A DNA stretch of 64,000 nucleotides, from the NCBI GenBank assembly GCA_036365455.1, contig JAWQUS010000010.1, positions 20,446,501 to 20,510,500 of the forward strand, in the 5' to 3' direction. This DNA is from Macrosoma leucophasiata (taxonomy: Eukaryota > Arthropoda > Insecta > Lepidoptera > Hedylidae). Of this stretch, positions 44,055 through 54,961 are shown piece after piece. How positions within the stretch are numbered: position 1 is the first letter of the stretch; every line of letters starts with the position of its first letter. Under the pieces are notes generated by a model. That model saw nothing but the letters and a program-made list of their open reading frames with translations. It did not search any database and was not told where the DNA came from. The translations under genes and the position numbers were made by a program.

Positions 44055-44606
44055 TAAAATGACCAGTAAATTATAATAAATACCAGTAAATTATAGCATT
44101 TTTTAAATATCATGATTGGCACTATCCTTATTGATTCTATAATGTTTAAATGTGGAACGGAACAATCATGAATTCATTTGAAATAATCATTACCGTATTA
44201 AGACTGGGATATTTTATATGCAGCTGTTTACGATTAAAACTGTACATTCCATCATTAGATTAGATTTTTTTTATAATTCTTACTGTTCCTTTAATGTTAT
44301 ATTCCGCATATTATCCGTTCGTTGGCCTCGATTTGCGATTTCTTATACAATTTATAATAAGTTTTAATTAAGTGTATTTAATATTATGTGATTTAACTAA
44401 TAGAAAACCCTGGTCCATACTAATTAACTATACACATATTTTTTAAATCATGCAAATAAATGCTAGTTGCTTTTGTTCAATTTAGGGCACTGTTATGAAC
44501 TTCCAACTAGGTAACATACGTAAAATGTTATTTCCAAAGATGTTAGAAGAATATTTTGTTCTGTAGTTCATCCGCAACCATACCACTGACATTTAAATAA
44601 AAAAAG
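44055..44606. other. AT-rich non-coding
   Basis: Nothing recognised. Confidence 0.3.
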
Positions 44607-44790
44607 TAACTTCACGCCTGGAATCTCCGAGCGGTAGGCAGAGGTAAATGCATGCATTCAAACATACATGCAAACACCCACGATTCGCCGGTTACGTTTT
44701 GGCTCATGTTACAGGTGGCGAGCCTGTTGCCATCTCCGGGCACATTACCTAACTCCGAGGTACTGGGTAACTTCCAGAAAATGGAAAATT
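44607..44790 (-). mobile_element. tRNA-derived SINE (Rep-T), tRNA head missing
   Basis: Tail half only, from agtaacttcacgcctggaat to cttccagaaaatggaaaa; it breaks off before the A/B boxes. Confidence 0.7.
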
Positions 44791-45909
44791 TTAAATTAAA
44801 GTTTTCTTTTAATTCAAATGATAATGAAGTTAGCCGTAAACGTACATTTCTGCTTCAAGTACAATCTCTTCCCGGCTAAGTAAATCAACAAAACTTATGT
44901 AACATTCAAGTGGCATTGTATAGACTCACCACTGCATCGAGCGTTTACCTTACAAGAGAATTTACCATGCAAACAGCATGGTTGTACTGTAAACCACCAT
45001 CTCCGTTTAACCTATCTTGGACTCTATATAAATAATAAAAAGGTTTGAAATCCAACCAAACTTATCACGCAACACACCAAGCGAAACAAAGTTACCGATT
45101 ATGGAAATGAGTTCTCTAAAAGCTGTTAGCTGAGACACTGAAAATTATGTCGCTTTATATAATTATTTGCCTTCCGCTACGATGTTTAATACAAGTTGGT
45201 CCTTTTATGGAGTTATAGTGGCCACTTGGAGTAATGTCAATCGTTTTCCTTGGCGTTTACTAATTGCGGCGTCGAATTGTGCTTAGTTATCCGTGTTATT
45301 TGAATGATAAAGGTAATTAAAGGAAAGCTAGCTAATGAGACGAGATTAATAAACATATGCGATACGCAACTGTAATTTATTGGTGTTGGATAATGAGAAT
45401 TCATGTGGGAAGTTTGAATTAATTATTTGTTGATTATGAATTATGTTGAGGTAGGTCATAGAGATGTGACATTGCATGACCAGTGTGGTTTCAATAGACA
45501 CACCTTTAACGTGTTTATAATTTAATTATGTAAGCTTAAGTACTTATTAATATTTTAAGATGGAACAATCATTGATTTACGAGTTAATGTTGGATTAAAG
45601 GTTATGTTAGGTTCTTGCTTGATTCCACTAGCGTTAACGTTTGTCTTATAATGCGCAGTACCCAAGATACATTAAAAATATTTCTGAAGAGTAGGTTTAT
45701 TTGCGAGACAACAAAACTGACCAAATATGCTAAAGTTCACTTCAGTTAAAAGTTAGATAACTTCAGTTCTTTTCAATGTTCAATGCTATCTAATTCAATC
45801 ATGTCGGGGTGCTCTGTGAATAAATAGCTTATAGAATGTTCGGGTATTCTTAAAATGCTCCAATTTATTACTTAGTCCATAACATAACTAATAATAACTA
45901 TATACGTAA
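44791..45909. other. AT-rich non-coding
   Basis: No gene or repeat recognised. Confidence 0.35.
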
Positions 45910-46600
45910 AACGACACTTTTTCCAAATTTTCTAACAAGTAGGTATTTAATGTGAAACGAGATGAGATAAGCGTTACTAATGAACTTCGAAACATTTACC
46001 AGAAAAGTTATGTTAAGAGACAGACGATAATTTCCGAGTGCCGAGTCGACCACTCGGTAACCACTAGCTTGTCTTGCGTTGACTTTGTATTGCCAACTCG
46101 CTGTGGACGCCGTAAAACGAGGCGGCGGTCGGGTGCCGGGTGGCTGTAGTGAGCTATGACCCTTAATCTGAAACAATACTTTTTTTCCAATTTTTTAACC
46201 GGTATCTCATGTAAAACGTCAAAGGACAAGCAATACTAATGAACTCCTAAATAGTTGCATAGTTCTCAAAAGTCATGTCAAGGGACTGACGACAATTTCA
46301 GTTCATTGTAGAAAAATTATTTATTTATTGTATTTAACCCATAAGATAGGTACCTACTTATTTATATAAATAAAAGAAAGTTGTGAAAATGTTGAACTGA
46401 AAAATAACCCCTAAAATCAACATGACATTAAATCTGAAAACAACACTTTTTTTCTAGAATTTTGTAACCGGTAGGTATCTTATGTAAAACGTGAAAGGAC
46501 AAGCATTACTAATGAACTCCTAAACAGTTACCTTGTTCTCAAAAGTCATGTCAAGGGACTGACGACAATTTCAGTTCATTGTTGAAAAATTATTCATAGT
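45910..46600 (+). repeat. Three diverged tandem units, ~265-bp period
   Basis: Units begin near 45910, 46165 and 46430. Each has an acactttttt-type start, 'ggtat(c/t)t(t/c)atgtaaaacg', 'actaatgaactcctaaa' and 'gactgacgacaatttcag' in order. Units 2 and 3 are close; unit 1 is older and is followed by a 110-bp GC-rich insert (46036-46146) not found in the others. Confidence 0.75.
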
Positions 46601-46872
46601 ATTGTCTTTTGCTTGCTTGAAAGGATTTTACGGTGCCGATTTGGATGGTCATTGTTGAGTCAAGGTTGAAGATGGCAAATATTGAATGTTGTGTTGCGTA
46701 AGATGGTACCTATTAACATAAAATATGTTATGGATAATGTAGTACCTATTTTTATGGGGAGGAGGAGAAGATTTTATTTTTTGTGTTAGTACGAGTAGAA
46801 GAGTTAGCTGCTGTTGTAGGTACTATATAAGCTGCATTCCGCTCGCGCTCGGACATTAATCTGCCACTCAAC

Positions 46873-47125
46873 CATACGCATCATCATCATCACTCTACCA
46901 AAAGACGTTCATGGCTGGACAAAGCCTTCCCCAAAGACACCCACAACAGAGTTATGCGTCATTAGGGGAGAATATGCCATAATCGCCACGCTTGGCAGGC
47001 CGATTGGCGATCAAAGCGGCGGGCGTCTTATCGCAGGACGCTGCTGCCCATTCCGCGTTATTATATTAACTACCACCCTATTGGAATAGTTTGACCGCCA
47101 TTGTTCGGTTGACTGACTGTACTAG
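46873..47125 (-). mobile_element. LINE-type 3' region, 'cataatcgccacgcttggc' family, copy 2
   Basis: gacgttcatggctggacaaa, ccataatcgccacgcttggc, cgcaggacgctgctgcccat and ttgaccgccattgttcggtt in the same order as at 35756. Confidence 0.7.
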
Positions 47126-47282
47126 TGGAAGAATTCTCTCCCAGTAGAAGAAAATTCTTCCGTTAGTGGGCGGTGGGGTCGTCACGTCCCGACGCCAGAA
47201 ACGACACTATTCTTCTTAATATGATTCGTGATATTATAAGGCCATACATATTTTTTTCTAAATAAATCCATATCTTCTGCAG

Positions 47283-47439
47283 AGCATGCCGCCGCCCGCC
47301 TGAAGGCATGAGCGCGCGCGCAACGGGCGGGCAGCGCTGCCAACTGATCCTGCAGCGCTGCCTCGCTATACACCTCACCAAGCCGGGCAACGCGCCCGAC
47401 GACTTCTGGATGTACGACTCCGGCTATCTGCTGTTTCAG
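47283..47439 (+). CDS. Internal exon of an unidentified host gene
   Basis: 157 bp between a strong acceptor (tatcttctgcag, with a T-rich tract at 47251) and a strong donor (ttcag|gtatgt at 47439/47440). Only one frame is open. It reads ...PPEGMSARATGGQRC, QLILQRCLAIHLTKPGNAPD, DFWMYDSGYLLFQ and ends in phase 0. G+C is far above the surroundings, as expected for coding DNA here. The acceptor could instead be the next AG (exon start 47285). The protein family is not recognised. The sequence is well ordered and not repeat-like, with no other copy in the window. Flanking exons must lie outside the window or were not detected. The two minus-strand open frames over it are shadows. Confidence 0.6.
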
Positions 47440-47500
47440 GTATGTACCTACATCTAATGATCATAACTCCAGTCGAAAGACGTTCACCACTGCTAGACAA

Positions 47501-47871
47501 TAATAATAATAATTATGGCAACCCATTATACGTCCCACTGCTGGGCACAAGTCTCGCCCTTTTTTTTTGGGGGGAGGCCTGGAGCTTACTCCACCACGCA
47601 GCTCCAATGTGGATTGGTGGAGGTGGGCGGGTTAGTGGCCAACCCGCTGTCGAATGTTTTCAAACCGCCCATAAGGCCTCCGACAAGGTTTAACGACTGC
47701 TATCCATCGATAGCAACCGGGACCGACGGCTTAACGTGCCCTCCGAAGCACGGAAACGCGCATTTAATTTGCCACTAGCGGTCACCCATCAAACTACCCG
47801 ACCGCGCCCGTAGTGCTTAGCCGAGTAGATCGCTTACGATCTACACCACCCGCTGGGCCATGCGCGCTTCA
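47501..47871 (-). mobile_element. 5S rRNA-derived SINE, copy 5
   Basis: Minus-strand head gaagcgcgcatggcccagcg, 5S-like ctaagcactacgggcgcggt and gatgggtgaccgc. 9-bp target duplications gctagacaa lie at 47492-47500 and 47872-47880. It is inserted in another 'cataatcgcc'-type LINE fragment (47465-47500 plus 47872-47950). Confidence 0.85.
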
Positions 47872-47950
47872 GCTAGACAAAGCTTGCCCCAAACACGCCC
47901 ACAACAGTGTTGTCCGTTGTGTGCATTAGGGAAGAATATGCCATAACGTC

Positions 47951-48374
47951 ATTCGTCTTATTAAAAGACTGATTCGTGTAATCCTAAGTGAATAAATACA
48001 TTTCTCATTCTAATTTTGATTCAACATCCGTATATGGGTTAGGCGTACACGAATATAGAATCAAAATCAAAGACCTCTTCATAAAAACAAGTGCTCTCAA
48101 TGTTATGTCTTGCCACTCACGAGCCTTAAACTCATTTGCCTCTATTAAAGAAACCAAAGTTCTCTTATGCTTAGTTTTTAACTGTACCTATTTTATGAAA
48201 TGCGAACTTATTCAAACTTGAATCTTCATTTGTCCCACAACAATAATTTAATATTTGCAATTATCGGAAATATGCAATATATTAAGTCATTTAATACCCT
48301 TCCTGACCACCCATCTAAAGAATGCGCTAGTGCAAGCTGCACATACAATAGTGCGGCGCCATTCAAACTGCAAT
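47951..48374. other. Non-coding
   Basis: The plus frame 47988-48221 (77 codons) has no motif. Confidence 0.3.
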
Positions 48375-48850
48375 AATTTTGCGGCGTGAGCCAAACGGCG
48401 TAACTCTCGATGTTTATTTGTCGGAGCGGACGCGTCGTCGCCAATCATTCGGTGGATAGATTTTGTTGTAGGGTTGTCACAGTTGGGAATAACCTACGGA
48501 TACTTATCCGTAGTTTAAGGTATTCGGTAAAAGTGTCATCAGTCATAAAAAGTGCATCGATACTTTGACAGGTAGTTAAGTGTCATAGCAGGTATCGTGA
48601 AACATCAAAATTATTCCAAATTTGTATGCAACTAACTAATTGTTCAGTGCGTTGTCTTTCAGCTTCAATTGACACTCAAATCCGTGGTGCTAGGGTGCGT
48701 AGGGTATTAATAAATTGTAGTAAAACTGCCCATATAATAAAAAAAAACTAGAAAAGTTTCGCGGCGCGAGCCAAGCGGCGTAGCTTCGTCGATGTTTATT
48801 TGCCGACGTGGACGATCATTCGATGGGTAAGTTTTGTTACTAGGGCTACT
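48375..48850 (+). repeat. Pair of ~100-bp direct repeats
   Basis: 48375-48475 and 48755-48850 share gcggcg.gagccaa.cggcgta, tcgatgtttattt, gcggacg/gtggacg and atcattcg.tgg, about 380 bp apart. Between them is the 'cttcaattgacactcaaat' block also seen at 5560-5600. Confidence 0.65.
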
Positions 48851-49347
48851 TTCAAGCAACAACGTTTATTTATTTAATTTGCGCTATCACATTTCACGCT
48901 ATATATGTTAAGTGCACAGTGCAAATAAAAAAAATTGAGTTGGCAAAATAGCGACTTAACTTGAAATAAATTTTAAATGAAGAATGTTTCATTGGTATTT
49001 TATTTAATGAACTCGAAGATGTCAATATTCATTTACGTAAAGTTATGTCGTTGAGTTGCAGTTCTACATTTTTTATGATATATTTTGTGGTACAACTGAT
49101 GTTCCTTTTTTTTCTGATGGACTTTTACATAAATATAACTAATCTCTTTCTAATTTAATATAAAGAGTGAGAGTGTAAGACTTAATGTAGGTAAATAATA
49201 GTTTTTCTAATTTGTGATTGAAATTTTTGATCATTGATAGCTCGTCTGCGGATGAATGCGAATCAATAGTTATTACAATAGGCGCCAGACATAGTGGGTA
49301 TTTCCCATAGTAATATATTTCCAGATGGCCGGAGATTTTATAAAGGA
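48851..49347. other. AT-rich non-coding
   Basis: Nothing recognised. Confidence 0.3.
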
Positions 49348-49960
49348 CTAGCTGTTGCCCGCGGCTTCGCCCGCGTATATCTTGTTTTATAAATAATTTA
49401 AATTTTACGATCCCATGGAAATGTCCTAATCAAGTTTCCCGTCGCGTACCTATATGTGGAGTTCTTAATCACGTCTATAACTTAGAAATCTCTATTTAAT
49501 TTTAACCCCTTATATTTGAAAGTTTAGGGGTGATTGTGGCAAAATACTGAAACACGTACCTATTTTTTAATACCTAACAGAAAGACTGGAACATCACTTT
49601 TCAAGTCTCTAACTTAGAAACTACCATAATTCCCACGCAAATTTTAACCTCAATTTCATACAAACAGTACCTCTCCATTTTGCCGCTTTAGGGGGAAATT
49701 TTGTCCATTTCACTTAAACAGATCTATTTCACAATTCCTAATCATGAGCCTGTTTTAATACTGCTTAGTTCAGGAATGAGAAACTTTCCATAAGAAAATT
49801 ACCACTTCATTATCCCTTTAGGGCAGAATTTGTCGATTTCGTCTACACAGATCAAGTTTTATTGTAATCCAAAATGTTTGTACCTGTTGTCATATAGTCC
49901 TTTATATTTATCTCTCAAAATCCTTTTTTATACATCATGAAAGGAACCTTAAAGAGGAAG

Positions 49961-50000
49961 AGACTTAAAATTTGGTACCCTTGTACCAAATTTTAAGTCT
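49961..50000. repeat. Perfect hairpin, 18-bp arms, 4-nt loop
   Basis: agacttaaaatttggtac, loop cctt, then the exact reverse complement. Confidence 0.95.
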
Positions 50001-50445
50001 CTAGGAACAGTAGTTTTATATAACATTTTCGTATACAATTACAAAATCAAAAGCAAATAAATAATCAATGTAGAATTAACCGTCTAACTCAGAGCAAAGG
50101 TAGCGCTGCCGCTGCTCCGACTTAAGTGCAGATCAAGAAGACAGCGTTAGCCCGTTTTAAAAAACTTGTGACCCCATCCATCAAAGGCCATGGGTAATAC
50201 TGCTACTTATCTTTTGCCAAGAGTATTAATATTTGTTTTGTTGCCTTATCTTTTTTTTTGTACCAAAGAGCCTGTTCACTAATATTCCACCTTGAAAATT
50301 GCGGTAAGTCCCATAACAATTTCCATTACCCATTTTTAGGGGATGGAGGAACATTTCAAAAAAAATATTGATGCAACTATTTTTCGTTCATAACATAAGA
50401 AGCAGCGTTAACCAATTTTCAGGCAAATTTCTAAAAAAAATTTTT

Positions 50446-50494
50446 CTGGTGGTAGAGCTCCAGTGAAGCAGCTCGCTGGCGTAGGTACCACTAT
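50446..50494 (+). repeat. Rep-A head fragment only
   Basis: ctggtggtagagctccagtg to gtaggtaccacta, inside the long repeat; no body or A-tail. Confidence 0.75.
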
Positions 50495-50906
50495 TCCCCT
50501 ATTTTAGGGGGTGTAGCAGATTTCTAAAAAAAATTATTCAATAATAAGCAAATGTTGTTTTTTTTAGTAATAAAGAGTCCGCATTCCTATTTTTGGCTTT
50601 CCAGCTTGAACACTGCCTTAAGCCCAATACCTTCATTATTCACCCCCCGTGTAAAAGGGATGAAGGCAGATTTCTAAGAAAAATGATGTACGTATTGTTT
50701 GTTAAACTCAAAGAGTTCACATACCGAGTTTTAACTTTCTATCTTGAAAATTGTGGACTGCTCCATACAAACTGCCACCCCCTATTTTAGGGGAATGGGG
50801 ATAATATAAGGAGACAAAAAGTAGCCTATGTTCGTTCTCAAAGTCAACTCTATCTCTGTACCAAATTTCATCAAAATCGGTTCACTCGTTTGGACGTGAA
50901 AAGGAA

Positions 50907-50943
50907 ACAGACAGACAGACAGACAGACAACAGACAGACAGAC

Positions 50944-50982
<39 letters not shown>

Positions 50983-50983
50983 G
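50907..50983 (+). repeat. (GACA)n microsatellite
   Basis: About 19 tetranucleotide units with two gata interruptions and one 'acaac' slip. Confidence 0.95.
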
Positions 50984-50994
50984 TTACTTTCATT

Positions 50995-51140
50995 TTTAAA
51001 GAAAAATGGAAAGAAAAATTTGACTTTAGGCGAGACAAAGAGAGTCAAATTTTTCTTTCCATTTTTCTTTAAATATAAAATACATTTTCACAAGCATGTG
51101 TTAATGCGAAATAATATAAAACAATTATTAAGAGTTACTT
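50995..51140. repeat. Palindromic copy of the tRNA-like repeat arms
   Basis: Arms 50995-51025 and 51043-51073 are exact 31-bp inverted repeats separated by 17 bp (ttaggcgagacaaagag), the remnant of the tRNA-like core. The right flank (cacaagcatgtgttaatgcg) matches 37428 and inverted 3355. Confidence 0.85.
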
Positions 51141-51213
51141 TCACATTTATAATATTATAGTAGGGATAACGTTAAATATCCAAATTCACTAATAACAAAT
51201 CCAAATTCAATAA

Positions 51214-51250
51214 TAGGGTTGTCCAACGTTAAAAACGTTGGACAACCCTA
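51214..51250. repeat. Perfect hairpin, 17-bp arms, 3-nt loop
   Basis: tagggttgtccaacgtt, aaa, and the exact reverse complement. Confidence 0.95.
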
Positions 51251-51429
51251 GGTTGAGTACGGATGGGCAATGCGAGATTGATTTGTTTACATTGAATGGA
51301 TTCGCAGTGCTGCTCACATCTGTTCTTATCTCCGTTTGTGCATTTTAGTGCTTTTGCAACTCTATTCGGGTTTTGATAATGGGTTTCACAGTTTGTAAAA
51401 TAGAGTAGCAAGAGGATAACGTAGAAATT

Positions 51430-51575
51430 TAAAAACGTAACTTCACGACTATAACGTAAATAAGCAAAAACTGTAAAAAAATATTGAAAAATATCCGTAG
51501 ATCTTCAACCAGGGGATTAAACCCGAGAGTACAGCTCAGAATTAGTGGTCTACTACCATTATACTATTGAGTTGT
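51430..51575 (-). mobile_element. tRNA-derived SINE (Rep-T) relic
   Basis: aacgtaacttcacgactata at the tail end and ggggattaaacccgagag, gtggtctactaccattatac at the tRNA end. The middle is deleted. Confidence 0.45.
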
Positions 51576-51749
51576 TTAGATCGCAGTTTTATATGAAAAT
51601 GAACATAGAGGTTCCCAAACTGTTTTTCTTGTAGACCCCTTTCAATTTTTTTCTGGTTTCCCCTCCTTGCTACATTTATATCATATTCCCCTATTCCCAC
51701 CCCAATTATTACACCGATCGGGTCCCTTTAACGTCCCTTTAACGATTAT

Positions 51750-52080
51750 GTAGTGTATACGCATTTATCTATACTTATAATAAAACTGTAAAAGGTCGAA
51801 TTCTGTACATTAAAAATATTGAAAAAAGAAATACCAGGGGATGTTACTAGATCGATACCGAACACAAATATGTGATTAGAAAATGTTTTGTCTGTCTGTC
51901 TGTCTGTTTGTTCAAGCATCACAGAAAAACTACCGGTCCGATTACAATGAAACTTGGTATGATTATATTTAAACCTTTGGCGCACAACACTGGGTACTTT
52001 TTATCCTGGAAAAATGTCTGTTTGTCAGTGTGTTTGTGCACGCTAATATCAGAAACGGCTTATTTGATTTCACTAATATA
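51750..52080 (+). repeat. Interspersed repeat with tctg run
   Basis: ctatacttataataaaactg, then (tctg)n at 51889-51908, then ccggtccgattacaatgaaa. Typical non-autonomous lepidopteran element; frames inside are shadows. Confidence 0.55.
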
Positions 52081-52199
52081 TTGTGGTAAGTTTTACTTAA
52101 CATTGAGTGTTTGTTTCATGTGAATCGCTTCAGAAATAAAAAAGTTATGTCAAATTAAAGAATCATATCGAGTATTTTTAAGCTATTCTGTATCTTAGT

Positions 52200-52612
52200 T
52201 TTATCTTTTAGAGGGTTTCGTACCTAAAAGGTAAAAGCGGACGCTATTACTAATCCTCCGCTGTTTGTCTGTCTGTCCGTCTGTCCGTCTGTCTGTCACC
52301 AGGCTGTATCTCATAAACCGTGATAGCTAGAAAGCTAAAAATTTCACGTATTATGTATTTCTGTTACCGCCATTACGACAAAATTAAATACTAATAATAA
52401 GAAAATGAAAATATTAAGGGGTCCAAGAGGGCATACAATAAACGTGTATTTTTTTTTCGTATACTTTTGCTCGATATTAATAACGGTAGCAAGAATTCGT
52501 TCACAGAATTTTTAAGTCTTATGTTGTATAATTACCTTCCAACAAACGTAATTTTCATGCCATTTTGTACGGAACCCTTCGTGCACGAGTTCGACTCGCA
52601 CTTGGCTGGTGT
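52200..52612 (+). repeat. Interspersed repeat, 'ggaaccct' type
   Basis: tctgtctgtccgtctgtccg at about 52268, ctgtatctcataaaccgtga, and the end gtacggaacccttcgtgcac, gagttcgactcgcacttggc. The end also occurs inverted at 38479. Confidence 0.55.
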
Positions 52613-52620
52613 TTTCTCTG

Positions 52621-52812
52621 TTAGTAACATTAAGCATACCGCATAGCAGCGTCCTTGCATAAAATAATCGCCGCTATGATCACCATTCAGCATGCCAAGT
52701 GTGGCAATTATGGCGTATTCTTTGCTTATGACGCACAACACTTTTAGGAGCATCTTCGGGAAAGGCTTTGTCCAACGGAGACGGATGGACGCCTTTCGGA
52801 TGTAATTATGAT
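52621..52812 (+). mobile_element. LINE-type 3' region, 'cataatcgcc' family, sense copy
   Basis: Reverse complement of the 35756/46873 order: gcagcgtccttgc, gccaagtgtggcaattatgg, ggaaaggctttgtccaacgg, then the gatgatgg tail that leads into the triplet repeat. Confidence 0.65.
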
Positions 52813-53145
52813 GATGGTGATGGTGGTGGCGGTGGTGATGGCGTTAGTGGTGTTGGTAGCATTGGTGGTGTTGGTAGTCGTGGTGGTGGTAGCGGTGGCG
52901 TTGGTATTGTTGATGGCGTAGGTGTTGTTGGTAACTCCGGTGGTGGTGTTGGTGGCGCTGGCGGTGGTTTTTAGTGGCGATGGAGCCATTGGTGACGTTA
53001 GTGGTGTTGTTGGTAGTTTTGAAGACGTTGGTGGCATTGGTGGCGTAGATGTTTGGTGATGGTGGTGGCGTTGATGGCGTTGGTGGCGATTGTAGTAGTG
53101 GCGGTGGTGGAGGTGGTAGTGGTGACGATGGTGGTGGTGACATAC
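52808..53145 (+). repeat. ~340-bp degenerate GGT/GTT/GGC triplet tract
   Basis: Nearly every triplet in the phase is G-rich NNT/NNC. It appears to have grown from the gatgatgg tail of the LINE fragment. It gives long low-complexity open frames on both strands (Gly-rich on plus; Thr/Asn/His/Pro-rich on minus, 135 codons) that are not genes. Confidence 0.9.
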
Positions 53146-53720
53146 TTTCAACGATCTAGGTCGGCACTTGTCTTTTAGTCTAATTTAATGTTACGTATAT
53201 TTCTACTGTTAATACATAATGTGTAATTACTATTTGCAACCTTATAATTTTGTAGAGTTTCAGACTACTTTACCGTGAGTTTGCATTGATGAAACATTCA
53301 CATAAAAACATGTTAAAATGATAGGTTTGACAGCTGTGCGAACGCTAGCACCAACAAGACATTCATCGCAATACATACTTTATGCGACGAGTTGCGAAAC
53401 ATCATCATGTTTAATGTTTTTAGTGCAAACTAGGGGTTAGAGAGACTTATATAAGTAATTTTTATTTAAAAACAACACGTTCCTCTACCATATATCTATT
53501 AATATCCATCAATCAGGAAACACTGAAAATAAATAGAAAAACAAGTTTTAAATTCAGCTTGTAATTTATTACTGATTGGTTCTTTTAAATTAATAGACTT
53601 ATGGCCGAGTACTCAAACATCACTCAATTTTAAGCAACCCTCAATTTTGCGCTATCTCTATCGTTTGAACGTGTTTTATAAAGACAGAAGGCTTTTAAGT
53701 CCCACTTAGATTTAAGTACG
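53146..53720. other. Non-coding
   Basis: Nothing recognised. Confidence 0.3.
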
Positions 53721-53929
53721 ACCCGGTTAGTCCAGCGGTGTGAGATGACCGTTTGATTCGAAGGGTCGTGGGTTCGATCCCCGCACCGGGACAAATATTT
53801 GTATGGCCTACAGATATTTGTTTCGGGTCTGGGTGTTTGTGTTTGTGTTGTATGTGCATCATAAAACGGCACCCACGACACAGGTTTATACCTACTGTAA
53901 GGCTGAGAGTGTAAGCGTAAAAAAAAAAA
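53721..53929 (+). mobile_element. tRNA-derived SINE, second family
   Basis: tRNA-like head with A-box ttagtccagcggtgtgag and B-box gtgggttcgatccccgc; acceptor-like acccgg/ccgggac. The body is acaaatatttgtatggcc and tgtttcgggtctgggtgtt, and the A-tail is at 53919-53929. It resembles the lepidopteran SINE type with an 'acaaatatttgt' core. A 3' fragment is at 63702. Confidence 0.8.
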
Positions 53930-54187
53930 TTGATGTTTGAGTATTTGGCCCTTACACAGATTCACTAAAGTGGAATCCCTTGAATAAATTAAAGGGAGCC
54001 AAAGTGGGGATATTTGGATTTAATCGAGCGTGACACATTATGATATGGAGGATACTTTGTACCCTAGTTAGTTAGTTTAGTTTGTTTAAGCTCAGTAAAT
54101 CCAAAATCCTCTTTGGCTTCTTTAACACTACGAGTAAATAAAAATGAATTACAAGTAAATACAACATAAACAAATATCGAATAACAT
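53930..54187. other. Non-coding
   Basis: Nothing recognised. Confidence 0.3.
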
Positions 54188-54350
54188 TGTACGGCCCTGT
54201 AATTTCCGGCCCAGAGGCATAAAACCTCAGGAGTGGTAACGCATCTGCATTTCGACTTTGGTCTTTCTGTAGGTGTCTATAGGCTGTAGTCATGACTTAA
54301 CATCAATGTGAACTGCATGCTTGTTTGCCACGTCCATTACATAAAAAAAA
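54188..54350 (+). repeat. Rep-A copy, 5' truncated
   Basis: tgtacggccctgtaatttcc to acataaaaaaaa; the minus frame across it is a shadow. Confidence 0.8.
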
Positions 54351-54961
54351 ACAAAGTGTTCGTTCAATAACCATAAACTTATTTACGTTGCACGAGTATA
54401 GAGTACGTAAATAAACAGTAAGTTAAGCGTCGAACATAAATTAAAATTAATTGCATATCGATTGAAACTTTTGATTTCGGAATGCATGCCCGAAATAGAC
54501 TAGCCGTACATGGGGCAAATGAATCAGAAGTGTATCGGCATTCGTTTCGTTATATACGCACTATAAATAGCCATTGATTGAAATTGAGAGAACTAAATAA
54601 CTTGTTCTGCTTTATATATATAACACTGTCGTGCAGACTGCAAGTTACAAGATATTAGATCGAAAACAACACCCACGCATCATGTGGGTGTTGTTTGGGA
54701 GCTATACAATTTTGCGAAATTCGGACTGCATTTTTGTGATTGCTTTAAGAAGATCAAACTCAAACACATCCTATTATATACATTTTACGAGATTCAAGAA
54801 ACAGCCAACCAAGAGTGTACTTTATATAAGTAATTAATCACACACACACAAATGTACCTATTCTTTCGGCAAAATGCAGTCATGGAGTCATTGGTGTTAG
54901 ATTTTTAGGCAATAGCTAGATGAGGGCGGCCAAAAACCAATCGTTGCGGGGAGCTTTTGTT
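54351..54961. other. Non-coding with one hairpin
   Basis: Perfect hairpin 54664-54696: aaacaacacccac, 7-nt loop, exact reverse complement. The 68-codon frame 54631-54837 has no motif. Confidence 0.4.

Larger units (their letters stand above)
49348..50985 (+). repeat. Long internally repeated element ending in (GACA)n
   Basis: Starts actagctgttgcccgcggct and ends with a gttcactcgtttggacgtg block and a tetranucleotide run (50907-50983). Inside, a module with 'ttgaaaattg(c/t)gg' and a 'cccctattttagggg' foldback recurs at about 50287, 50599 and 50738. There is a perfect hairpin at 49961-50000. No ORF. This type is common in Lepidoptera; class not assigned. Confidence 0.6.

Noticed and set aside
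47163..47390. Minus-strand frames over the 47-kb exon
   Set aside because: No splice signals fit on that strand, whereas the plus strand has a strong acceptor, donor and open frame.
50907..50983. CRISPR-like array
   Set aside because: Simple tetranucleotide microsatellite without spacers; eukaryotic context.
52744..53151. 135-codon minus-strand open frame (His/Thr/Asn-rich)
   Set aside because: Translation of a degenerate triplet repeat; several frames on both strands are open for the same reason.
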